From an uncultured Fidelibacterota bacterium (GTDB lineage Bacteria; Marinisomatota; Marinisomatia; SCGC-AAA003-L08; GCA-002707645), in assembly GCA_913020255.1 (NCBI GenBank), contig CAJWAW010000009.1:1-27882 (forward strand): 27,882 bases of DNA, read 5' to 3'. The position numbers and the translations under genes were made by a program. A model generated the notes under the pieces. That model did not search any database, had not been told where the DNA came from, and was given only the letters and a program-made list of their open reading frames with translations. Each line of letters begins with the position of its first letter. The first letter of the stretch is position 1. Below, one piece after another: positions 1 through 8,135 of this stretch.

Positions 1-342
1 GCTGATGGACAATCTCCATGGACATATGCATCATATCCTGTAGAGGCAGGTACTAGAACATTTACATGGACTTATGTTAAAGATGGCGGTGGTGGTACTA
101 CTGATATTGAAGCTGATAGCGCTTGGCTTGATGATATAACATTTCCTCCTGCAACTATTAATTACGGATCTTTATTAGGTGATGTTAATGGAGATGGTCT
201 AGTTAGTGTCTTGGATATTGTTTTAGTTATTAATATGGTACTTGGACAAGTTCCTGTTGATTATATTGCAGATTTTAATATGGATGGAGCAGTTGATGTT
301 ATTGATATAGTACTTGTTGTAAATATTATTCTTGATAATTAG
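1..342 (+). CDS. C-terminal end of a secreted protein with a dockerin-type domain (5' truncated)
   Basis: An open frame enters from the left edge and stops at TAG 340-342, giving 113 residues. The first part, with tryptophan-rich strands ending in SAWLDDITFP, resembles the beta-sandwich module that often precedes the tail of secreted FCB-group proteins. The last ~55 residues form a dockerin-like pair of calcium loops: GDVNGDGLVSVLDI (about 60-73) and DFNMDGAVDVIDI (about 92-104). Both keep the D-x-N-x-D-G pattern and the Asp at loop position 12. The N-terminal part, and with it the activity, is outside the window. The tail suggests export, with the dockerin anchoring or sorting the protein. 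The last 17 bases overlap the end of hemW on the opposite strand. Confidence 0.8.
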   Translation, partial: ADGQSPWTYASYPVEAGTRTFTWTYVKDGGGGTTDIEADSAWLDDITFPPATINYGSLLGDVNGDGLVSVLDIVLVINMVLGQVPVDYIADFNMDGAVDVIDIVLVVNIILDN

Positions 343-1468
343 CAATAAACATATCGCTAGATATTTCGTCAACAAACAACATTCCATTGTTTATTAATTT
401 GATATAGTTATTATCAATATCTATACAATCCCATTTATTTTGAAGTTTAGTAATGTATGTGTTGTAATTTTTATTATGGTATTGTTTGATTGAGGATATT
501 TTGATACCTTTTGCTAGTCTTAACCCATTTAAAATTTTCTCATTATAATTATCTTCTTTTTTTAATATTTCATTACCTTCTGTAGGAAGTATTTTTTTTG
601 ATATTTTTTGAATATATGTATCTAGAGATCTATGATTCCACCATCTGCTTTTCAAATTATATGAATGCGCAGATGGACCAAACGATAAGTAGGGGTCTAA
701 ATTCCAATAATGCAGATTGTGCTTACATTCCATTTCTTTTTTTGAATAATTAGATATTTCATATTGATTATAGTCATTTTTCAATAATATATCTTTTGTA
801 ATCAAAAATTGTTCTACATCTATTTTTTCATTTGGCATTAAAATACGTTTATTTTTAACAAGATTGAATAATGCAGTACTTGGTTCGACTGTAAGTGAAT
901 AGGCTGATATATGGTCAGGGTCTAATTCTATAAGTTTATTTAAATCTTTTATCCAATTTTCAACAGATAAATCAGGTATATTAAAAATCATATCTGTATT
1001 TATATTGTCAAAGCCTGCTTTTCGAGCATTTTTAAATGTTTTAAAGCAATCTTTTGATTTATGAAGTCTACCAAGTACTTTTAGAATTTTATCATCAAAG
1101 CTTTGAAATCCCATAGAAAGTCGATTAACTCCAAGCTTTCTAATATCTTTTAAATGTTGTAATGAAGCTTCTCCTGGATTAGCTTCTAAGCTGATTTCAT
1201 GAACATTCGAAGTGTCAAATGTATCATGAAGCTTTTGAAGAATCTTTTCTAAATATTTAGCAGAAAGAAGGGAAGGGGTACCTCCTCCAAAGAATATCGT
1301 ATCAAATGTCCACTTTCCTGCATAGTTTTTATAAGAATCTATTTCCTTTAGTAAGCATTTTGTAAATAATGGGATTTGATCTTCCTTTTTTGTGATGGAA
1401 TAAAAATCACAGTAAATACACTTTACTTTGCAAAAGGGAATATGTATGTAGAGTCCTGCTTTTTTCAT
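326..1468 (-). CDS. hemW: Radical SAM protein HemW (heme chaperone, coproporphyrinogen III oxidase-like)
   Basis: This 380-residue protein has the family's usual length. The radical SAM cluster motif is C13-x3-C17-x2-C20 in a CIYCDFYS context, which is the HemW form; true HemN enzymes carry a further cysteine in a different context. GGGTPS (61-66) is the SAM-binding glycine motif, and a KHNLHYW segment followed by a GPSAHS stretch is also typical. HemW homologues bind heme and are thought to deliver it to membrane proteins; most do not have coproporphyrinogen dehydrogenase activity, although they are often annotated that way. The start lies 12 bases after the stop of the upstream beta-helix protein gene on the same strand, so the two are probably cotranscribed. 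The 3' end overlaps the convergent dockerin gene. Family certain; HemW rather than HemN very likely. Confidence 0.92.
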   Translation of the reverse strand: MKKAGLYIHIPFCKVKCIYCDFYSITKKEDQIPLFTKCLLKEIDSYKNYAGKWTFDTIFFGGGTPSLLSAKYLEKILQKLHDTFDTSNVHEISLEANPGEASLQHLKDIRKLGVNRLSMGFQSFDDKILKVLGRLHKSKDCFKTFKNARKAGFDNINTDMIFNIPDLSVENWIKDLNKLIELDPDHISAYSLTVEPSTALFNLVKNKRILMPNEKIDVEQFLITKDILLKNDYNQYEISNYSKKEMECKHNLHYWNLDPYLSFGPSAHSYNLKSRWWNHRSLDTYIQKISKKILPTEGNEILKKEDNYNEKILNGLRLAKGIKISSIKQYHNKNYNTYITKLQNKWDCIDIDNNYIKLINNGMLFVDEISSDMFIANYQE

Positions 1469-1480
1469 TTGAATACTTTA

Positions 1481-4400
1481 TTATAGATTTAGAATTATAT
1501 TAATTAAACTGATTATATCTATTATAGAATTTATCCCATTTTGATCTAAATCTCCATTAGCAATATAACTTTGATTGTATAAAATGTTTTCTATCAAAAG
1601 TATTACATCAAATATATTGATATTATTATCTCCATTAATATCACCTAAATTAAACTCGAAATAACCCATATCAGGCATTATTCCAGAGTAATCATGTGAT
1701 GGCATATTAATTATAGCATTATCATCTATTATAAGCATATTTGTGCCGTTGTTGATACATGGCGAGCTTGATGATAAATAAAAATTATTATTTGAATAAT
1801 CTATAAATAGAGGATTAGAAGATATTGAGTTTTCCATTTCTATATTATCGCTTAGATTAATATTTGAATAAAATGCCTCTACATTTAATACGCTATTGTT
1901 TGGAAGATTTGTAAATTCAAAGCTTCCATTATTCCATAAAATGCTATTTGCTATAATGACATTAGAATTGTCAATCATTCCAAATGATAGTAATCCATTA
2001 TTATTTGCTATAGTAGAGTTTGTAATAATCATATTGATATTATCAATGATAAGACCTAATGGTTCTCCAAGGCTAACTGCTGAACCGTAATCTCCAGTAT
2101 TATCATAAATTAATACTTTATTAAGCTCAATATTACCGGATAATGCTCCTATTGCAGCTCCAATATTAGCTTCATTATTGTAAATTTCTGTATTTTGAAT
2201 CAATAGTTCTAGAGGGCTTTCTGTAAAATTAAAACCACACAAAATACCTCCTCCGCCATTAAGTTGATATAGATTAGTGCCTACATAATTATCATAGATA
2301 GTACAATTATTAATTAATGTATTACCACCATTTATAGCAATCGCGCCACCACCGATAGCATCCCCATCAGCAATTGAATTGTTATTGATAGTAATATTTT
2401 CAAGTGTGCTGTTAGAATTTACAAGACCAATTCCAGCTCCAAAGTTTTGAGCAGTATTGTTTTCTATAATCAAATTACTTAAAAATATACTTGAATTAAT
2501 TACCGAAATACCACCTGATTTAATGGAGTTATACATTATATAGTTAAATATTTCTGGATCAGAAGCAATACTTACAAAGTAATCAAAAGCAACACCATTT
2601 CCATGTCCTCCTTGTATTGTAAATCCACTTAAAATTGCTGAATCAGCTACTACATCTTTAATCGTTATAACTGAATTTTTTAATTCATTTTCATTAATAT
2701 TGTTATTTGCAATTAGCATAGTTTCTTCAGGGCCATGGGTACTTATCAGTGCAATTCCTTTATTTAAAAAATCAATTTCTTCATAGTACATCCCCGGTTC
2801 AACCAATACAGTATCTCCAGATGAGCTAAATAGTATAGCATCTTGAATTTTACTATATTCTGAAGGAACCAGGAATTTCCTGTCTGAATATAAGCAGCTA
2901 TTATTAAATATAGTTGCTTCAGAGTCATAATTTTGTGCATTTATATCAATGCATCCTGAGCAAGTGTTTCCATCATTATCAGGATTATTATCGCAGACAT
3001 TACATCCATCAAGATATGAATATCCAAAACAAATCCCATTGCAATCTATAGATTCATTATTTCCAAAACAGATACCGCAATCATCAATATTTTCATTTGG
3101 AGTATTATCTGTATTTCCTCCAGAGCAAACACTGCAATCATCACAATATGCACCACCATTAAAATCTCCATTACAATCATAATTTATATTTTCATTATTA
3201 ACAATTATTGATTCTTCCGAGTTAGAATTATTTAATTCTATTGGAAAAGTTGAGTTATCTATAACAATATCAATTAAATCATAGCTTTCCGATAAATAAA
3301 AAAGTTTATTTATATTGTTTATAGCTATTGAATATTCTGAATCACTTTCTGTATAAAAAGATAAATATTTTAAATCATTAGGATTGAAATTTTCAGGTAA
3401 TTCAATAGCGGTCCTATGTACGCCATTGCCAATACTGAAGTTTATATTTGGGTCATTATGAGTATTTGAATATTCATAGCAATCATCATAAAATAATGTA
3501 TATATTTTTGCATTATTTATTATTCCAGATTGACTTGTATTATATTCTAAATATATATAATTCCTCACATCACTTAATTCCCAATGCGCGGGATCTTGGT
3601 TTTCCTCATATTTATTCTCATTAATTAATTCCTGCGCCATGATTTTATAAGTCCATGGATTTTGATCCATTAAATGCTCTCTAGTATGATTTGTATCCAT
3701 AGAGTTATAGGGTGATAGAAATAATTTATAATTGGATGTGCCAGTATCAGAAAAATTACAATTTGCAGTTGCGCTTATAAGATAGGGGTGAGTTCCATAC
3801 TTTTGTCCATTAAAATCTGTAGTTATATGGCTAGCAGCTTGGAATACTTCTTCTATAATTTCATTTTCTTGATTTAAAATAACAGTATATACCCATTCAA
3901 TATCTGTTGTCCTTCCCCATGAAAGCATCATATCTGATAGACCGATTCCAACTCTACTATCTTCATTGCTAAAAATAATACCATATGTAATAGTTTTGTT
4001 AGAGTTTGAATTATTATAAGAAATATCATAATACATTAGCAGAGGTGTATCTGTATGATTACTTTCAGTTTCACTGAAAATATTTCTTCCATAAATTATA
4101 GGAGAATATTTAAAAATGTCATTATCTACATCAATGCTATTGGTATTGTAAAATGAAAAATTTTCAATGTTTATTTTGTTGGCATTTTGACTTGATTTTC
4201 CATAGTCAAATAAAAATTCTATTGTATAATTTCCATTGTCAAGAAATCCCAATGATTGTTTATAGGTATGATTGTCTCCACCATTAAATAAAATGATATC
4301 TTGATTATGCGTTCCATCGATAAATATTGATAAAATACTTGATTCGTTTAGATTTTCATTCCAGGAAGTATTAGATGAACAGGTTATATCTAATAAGTGT

Positions 4401-4519
4401 TCTCCAGCTTCATTTATTTCTATCATATCACTATAGGATTGGTCTCTATTTAATTCTATTGGAAGTTGACCAAAGATAATAGATGATATTAATAATATTA
4501 TAGGCAGCTTTATTATCAT
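1481..4519 (-). CDS. Large secreted protein: Cys-rich repeat, parallel beta-helix and C-terminal dockerin
   Basis: A 1012-residue exported protein. Residues 1-17 (MIIKLPIILLISSIIFG) form a Sec signal peptide. About 20-125 looks like an all-beta domain. About 130-440 is a region I do not recognise, with a distinctive patch ending WGRTTDIEWVY. About 446-545 holds 13 cysteines in DDCGICFGNN/DCNGICFG-like units, ending in a CIDINAQNYDSEAT element of the kind repeated in Marinimicrobia secreted proteins. About 545-930 is a parallel beta-helix: an IQDAI-type start followed by many short rungs with Asn ladders such as LENITINNNS. About 955-1012 is a dockerin pair (DINGDNNINIFD and DLDQNGINSIID). The architecture suggests a surface or secreted carbohydrate-binding or lyase-like protein; no catalytic residues can be assigned. 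It is asparagine-rich throughout, like the AT-rich host. It is followed closely by hemW, with which it shares no obvious function. Confidence 0.85.
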   Translation of the reverse strand: MIIKLPIILLISSIIFGQLPIELNRDQSYSDMIEINEAGEHLLDITCSSNTSWNENLNESSILSIFIDGTHNQDIILFNGGDNHTYKQSLGFLDNGNYTIEFLFDYGKSSQNANKINIENFSFYNTNSIDVDNDIFKYSPIIYGRNIFSETESNHTDTPLLMYYDISYNNSNSNKTITYGIIFSNEDSRVGIGLSDMMLSWGRTTDIEWVYTVILNQENEIIEEVFQAASHITTDFNGQKYGTHPYLISATANCNFSDTGTSNYKLFLSPYNSMDTNHTREHLMDQNPWTYKIMAQELINENKYEENQDPAHWELSDVRNYIYLEYNTSQSGIINNAKIYTLFYDDCYEYSNTHNDPNINFSIGNGVHRTAIELPENFNPNDLKYLSFYTESDSEYSIAINNINKLFYLSESYDLIDIVIDNSTFPIELNNSNSEESIIVNNENINYDCNGDFNGGAYCDDCSVCSGGNTDNTPNENIDDCGICFGNNESIDCNGICFGYSYLDGCNVCDNNPDNDGNTCSGCIDINAQNYDSEATIFNNSCLYSDRKFLVPSEYSKIQDAILFSSSGDTVLVEPGMYYEEIDFLNKGIALISTHGPEETMLIANNNINENELKNSVITIKDVVADSAILSGFTIQGGHGNGVAFDYFVSIASDPEIFNYIMYNSIKSGGISVINSSIFLSNLIIENNTAQNFGAGIGLVNSNSTLENITINNNSIADGDAIGGGAIAINGGNTLINNCTIYDNYVGTNLYQLNGGGGILCGFNFTESPLELLIQNTEIYNNEANIGAAIGALSGNIELNKVLIYDNTGDYGSAVSLGEPLGLIIDNINMIITNSTIANNNGLLSFGMIDNSNVIIANSILWNNGSFEFTNLPNNSVLNVEAFYSNINLSDNIEMENSISSNPLFIDYSNNNFYLSSSSPCINNGTNMLIIDDNAIINMPSHDYSGIMPDMGYFEFNLGDINGDNNINIFDVILLIENILYNQSYIANGDLDQNGINSIIDIISLINIILNL

Positions 4520-4624
4520 AATTAATAATATTTTTTGTTTATGTAATTTAAACCATTGAAATAAGGAAATTCATTAATAAATTCAATTACAGTTTCCTCA
4601 ATTTTTAATTAAAATTTGGTATTG
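4520..4624. promoter_or_regulatory. Divergent intergenic region, presumed promoters for both directions
   Basis: A 105-bp AT-rich gap between two divergent genes, so it must hold start signals for both the minus-strand secreted-protein operon and the long plus-strand operon beginning with transketolase. A TTGAAA at 4556-4561 with TAAATT at 4578-4583 (16-bp spacing) is a possible sigma-70-like pair for the plus strand, but such matches are cheap in sequence this AT-rich. No Shine-Dalgarno sequence precedes the transketolase start. The region is assigned by position; the exact boxes are not established. Confidence 0.4.
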
Positions 4625-6619
4625 ATGTCAGTAAAATTGAAAGATATTGATCAGGTCTCAATCAATTATGCTAAGGCTCTTGTTATGGATACCGTCCGTA
4701 ATGCTAATTCTGGGCATACTGGAGGCCCTATATCATCATTAGATTTCACCTATATATTATTTAAAGAATTTTTAAAGTTTGATCCAAATGATCCTAATTG
4801 GGATAATAGGGATAGATTTGTATTGTCAGTAGGCCATGAATCTGCTCTTATTTATACTATGCTTTATTATATTGGATGGCTTGAAATTGATGACTTAAAA
4901 CAGTTTAGACAATTAGGTTCAAAAACTCCAGGTCATCCTGAAAGAGGATTAACACCTGGTGTAGAAGCTACTACAGGACCACTTGGTCAAGGAGTTGGTA
5001 ATGCTGTTGGTATGGCTGTAGCTGAAAAGATTTTATCAGCAAAATTTGGTTCTGATATTATGAATCATTTTACTTATGTTTTACATGGTGATGGAGATAT
5101 TCAAGAGCCTGTTGCTCAGGGAGCTATAGCATGTGCGGGTCATTGGGGTCTTGGTAAATTAATTTCTTTTTATGATTCCAATGATGCTCAGATTTCTGGG
5201 AATGTATCACGATCTGACTCTACAGATTATGCTAAAATGTATGAATCTCATGGCTGGCATGTTCAAGTAATTGACGGTCATAATCATGATGCAATTAGAT
5301 CTGCTATTCGAATAGCTCAAATGGAAGTTAATAAACCATCTGTTATTATTGGAGAAACAATCATGGCAAATGGTTGCGCTACAGTTGAAGGTGATTATAA
5401 TACTCACGGTGCGCCTTTATCTCCTGAGGAAATATATAATTCAAAGAAAAAACTAGGTCTGAACCCAGATGAGTTTTTTCAAATCTCTCAAGATGTTTTA
5501 GATGATTTTAGAGCATCTTTTGATTATGCTAAACAGGAAGTTGAATCATGGAATAATAATCTTAAAGATAAATGTTCTAATCCTGATTTTGAAAAAGAAT
5601 GGAATTTATCAAAAAATATTGCTATTCCCAAAAATGTGCAATGGCCTTCTTTTGAAACTGGTCAAAATATTGCTACTAGAAAAGTTTGGGGGGCTGTTAT
5701 AGAAGAGTTAGCTAATAAAGGCATGTTTTTGGTAGGAGGATCAGCTGATCTGGAGCCATCAAATGTAACTGCTGGATTTGCTAAAATGGTAAAAGATTTT
5801 TCTAAAGATAATAGTTCTGGAATGAATTTAGCTTATGGAGTAAGAGAGTTTCCTATGGGAACTATTAATAATGGTATCGCTCAGCACGGAGGTTTATATC
5901 CATTTGGAGCAACATTTTTTGTTTTTGCTGATTATGAAAGACCTTCTGTAAGATTAAGAGCATTACAGAATTTACCTTGCATATCAGAATATACTCATGA
6001 TTCTATTTACGTTGGAGAAGATGGTCCAACTCATCAGCCTATTGAGCATTTGATGTCATATAGAGCTATTCCAAATCTACTTGTATTAAGGCCTGCTGAT
6101 GCAAATGAAGCTGTAGAAGCATCTAGAATAGCTTTTGAGCAGAAAAATAGACCTTCATTAGTTCTATTGACAAGGCAAGGAATCCCTGTTTTCGATAGAA
6201 ATAAATATCCCGATTGTAAAAACTTTGAAAAGGGTGGTTATATTATGAGTGATTCTGATCATCCTGATGTGATGATTTTATCAACAGGATCAGAAGTTTG
6301 GGTATCTTTAGATGCAAAAGAATTATTAGTTAATGAAGGATATAATGTTAAAGTCGTTAATTTAGGTTGCTGGGAATTATTTGATGAGCAAAGCCAAGAA
6401 TATAAGCAAAATGTATTAGAATGCAATTCTAATACATTGCTAGTTTCTGTTGAATCTGGAATAACTGATGGATGGCAGAAATATACTGGAAGAAACGGCT
6501 TGAATATTGGAATTAATACTTTTGGTGAATCAGGACCAGGAAAAGATGTTGCTGAGCATTTTGGAATCACTCCAAAAGCTATTTATAGCAAAATAATAGG
6601 AAGGCTTAATGAAAAATAA
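4625..6619 (+). CDS. tkt: Transketolase
   Basis: A full-length thiamine-diphosphate transketolase (664 residues from ATG 4625) that moves two-carbon units between sugar phosphates in the pentose phosphate pathway. The ThDP-binding motif runs from GDGD (155-158) to N186. TGPLGQG (117-123) and PGHPE (102-106) belong to the N-terminal domain. The pyrimidine domain has VREFPMGTINNGIAQHG, and the loop THDSIYVGEDGPTHQP carries the substrate-binding histidines. Two usually constant spots differ: SGHTGG (29-34) where most have SGHPG, and GHESA (70-74) where most have GHGSA. The frame stays open upstream to TTG 4616, but the MSVKL start at ATG 4625 fits family length better. It overlaps the next gene by 11 bases and probably heads the long operon. 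Confidence 0.95.
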   Translation: MSVKLKDIDQVSINYAKALVMDTVRNANSGHTGGPISSLDFTYILFKEFLKFDPNDPNWDNRDRFVLSVGHESALIYTMLYYIGWLEIDDLKQFRQLGSKTPGHPERGLTPGVEATTGPLGQGVGNAVGMAVAEKILSAKFGSDIMNHFTYVLHGDGDIQEPVAQGAIACAGHWGLGKLISFYDSNDAQISGNVSRSDSTDYAKMYESHGWHVQVIDGHNHDAIRSAIRIAQMEVNKPSVIIGETIMANGCATVEGDYNTHGAPLSPEEIYNSKKKLGLNPDEFFQISQDVLDDFRASFDYAKQEVESWNNNLKDKCSNPDFEKEWNLSKNIAIPKNVQWPSFETGQNIATRKVWGAVIEELANKGMFLVGGSADLEPSNVTAGFAKMVKDFSKDNSSGMNLAYGVREFPMGTINNGIAQHGGLYPFGATFFVFADYERPSVRLRALQNLPCISEYTHDSIYVGEDGPTHQPIEHLMSYRAIPNLLVLRPADANEAVEASRIAFEQKNRPSLVLLTRQGIPVFDRNKYPDCKNFEKGGYIMSDSDHPDVMILSTGSEVWVSLDAKELLVNEGYNVKVVNLGCWELFDEQSQEYKQNVLECNSNTLLVSVESGITDGWQKYTGRNGLNIGINTFGESGPGKDVAEHFGITPKAIYSKIIGRLNEK

Positions 6620-8135
6620 AATTCGTGCTTTTTTAGTTTTTGTTTTAGTTTGTTTTATCTATTCTCAAGATAAAATTGATCCTGTTTACACTGGTTCTTT
6701 TGGTTCTGTTACAATTAATAATCAAGTTTACAATCACTTTTCAATTAGACCTGAGATTGCTTTTGGTAAATTTGGTCTTGGTTTAGACGTTTATTTTTAT
6801 TTTGATGAAGAAGGAAAATTATATGATAAAAATTGGAATTTCTCTTCAGGTAAAGATACATATAAAACTTTGGTAGATAAAATTTATTATTTAAGATGGG
6901 GTTTACCTTATGATGATATGTTTTTTAGGATTGGTGCTTTGCCTAATATCACTCTTGGTAATGGTTCATTGGTTAATGGGTATTCTAATGTAATGGATTA
7001 TCCAAGAGTTAGAAGAGCTGGATTTAATTTTAAATATAAATTTAATAATTTTAGATTACAATTTGTTCATAGTGATTTAAAAGAATTAGAAGAGCCAGGG
7101 GTTATAGGTTTGCAGGGTACGTTTGAATATATAAAAAATTTAGATTTCAATTTTAATATTGTTACAGATATAAATCAGAAAAAAGGATTACTAGATTCAG
7201 ATGGTGATGGATATCCGGATTTCATAGAGCCTGGATATGAAAACGATCCAAATCAATGGCATGAAAATCAAACTTTTCTAGATTTATTACCTGATTTTTG
7301 TAATGATTCTACTTCAGATTGTGATGGGATGAGTCAGTTAGCTCAAGATGCTATGCAGCAAGATTTGGACGCTGCAGAATTATCTAAAGATGGTGTTTCT
7401 GGTATTGCAATTGGAACTACTTATAGTATAAATGATAATTTAAAAATATATTCTGAGTTTTCGCAATTAATTGGAGAAACTTCTAATCCTGATATTGAAA
7501 ATTTACCTGATTTTAACACAGATCTAGGATATGGTGTTATTCCTTTTGGATTAAAAGCAAATTGGGAAAAAGTAAATATTTCTATAGATTATAGATTTAA
7601 TTCTAAAAATTATTTATTTCATTTTTGGGATCAAAACTATGATCATAATAGAGCATTGGTTATAAGTGATGATAATAATACATTAGATAGTAATGATGAT
7701 GTAAATAAAGTTATAACTAAAGAACATACATTGTATAGATATGGAAAATTAAAAGGTGCTAATATCACTGTAAGCAGTAATTTTATTAAAATTTTTCAAT
7801 TAACAATGTCTTATCAACATTTGCATGGCGATAAATGGGATGACAGCTTAAGTGGCTATAAAACTGATAATAATTCTACCTTTTATACAAAATTAGATAT
7901 AGATACTTCTAAAATAAATAAAGTGCGAATAGCTGAACTATTTTATCAACAAAGTTATTCAGCTAAGCCTTTTAGCTTTAAACCTGATGAAAATACTTTA
8001 TTTGGTTATAATATTGGCGTAGAAATGGCAGATAATATGATCTTATTGCTAAGAGGTAGAAAATCATATGTCTTGGATGATGGTAAATATAGGCCAGTTA
8101 AAACTACTCAAATTGAGACTCAAATTATATTTTAA
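6609..8135 (+). CDS. Predicted outer-membrane beta-barrel protein, function unknown
   Basis: A 508-residue protein with an N-terminal signal peptide (about 1-19, MKNKIRAFLVFVLVCFIYS, then QDK). It has alternating aromatic and polar strands throughout and a terminal IETQIIF, whose final Phe matches the BAM recognition signature of outer-membrane barrels. At about 195-210 a DSDGDGYPDF calcium-loop motif of the thrombospondin type 3 kind sits in an acidic insert with two cysteines (NDSTSDCDG), probably an extracellular or periplasmic loop. I do not recognise a named family; similar barrels in FCB bacteria are annotated hypothetical. The start overlaps transketolase by 11 bases and the stop shares one base with the alaS start (TAATG), so it is translationally embedded between housekeeping genes. 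Barrel likely, transport substrate unknown. Confidence 0.7.
   Translation: MKNKIRAFLVFVLVCFIYSQDKIDPVYTGSFGSVTINNQVYNHFSIRPEIAFGKFGLGLDVYFYFDEEGKLYDKNWNFSSGKDTYKTLVDKIYYLRWGLPYDDMFFRIGALPNITLGNGSLVNGYSNVMDYPRVRRAGFNFKYKFNNFRLQFVHSDLKELEEPGVIGLQGTFEYIKNLDFNFNIVTDINQKKGLLDSDGDGYPDFIEPGYENDPNQWHENQTFLDLLPDFCNDSTSDCDGMSQLAQDAMQQDLDAAELSKDGVSGIAIGTTYSINDNLKIYSEFSQLIGETSNPDIENLPDFNTDLGYGVIPFGLKANWEKVNISIDYRFNSKNYLFHFWDQNYDHNRALVISDDNNTLDSNDDVNKVITKEHTLYRYGKLKGANITVSSNFIKIFQLTMSYQHLHGDKWDDSLSGYKTDNNSTFYTKLDIDTSKINKVRIAELFYQQSYSAKPFSFKPDENTLFGYNIGVEMADNMILLLRGRKSYVLDDGKYRPVKTTQIETQIIF

Noticed and set aside
2949..3182. Plus-strand open frame opposite the cysteine-rich block
   Set aside because: It is antisense to a repeat region with strong coding logic on the minus strand; the translated product is proline/serine-rich with no family likeness and no start signal.
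1..4519. Cellulosome cluster
   Set aside because: Dockerin tails are present but there is no cohesin, scaffoldin or glycoside hydrolase; such tails are common outside cellulosomes.
4565..4597. GGAAA/TTTCC inverted repeat before transketolase as a riboswitch or attenuator
   Set aside because: Only a 5-bp stem with a 23-nt loop; no conserved riboswitch core is visible.
6259..6570. Minus-strand open frame of about 100 codons inside transketolase
   Set aside because: It lies wholly within a conserved enzyme gene on the other strand and shows no recognisable protein; similar shadows at 5207-5407, 10327-10539, 13365-13682 and 25631-25885 were dropped for the same reason.
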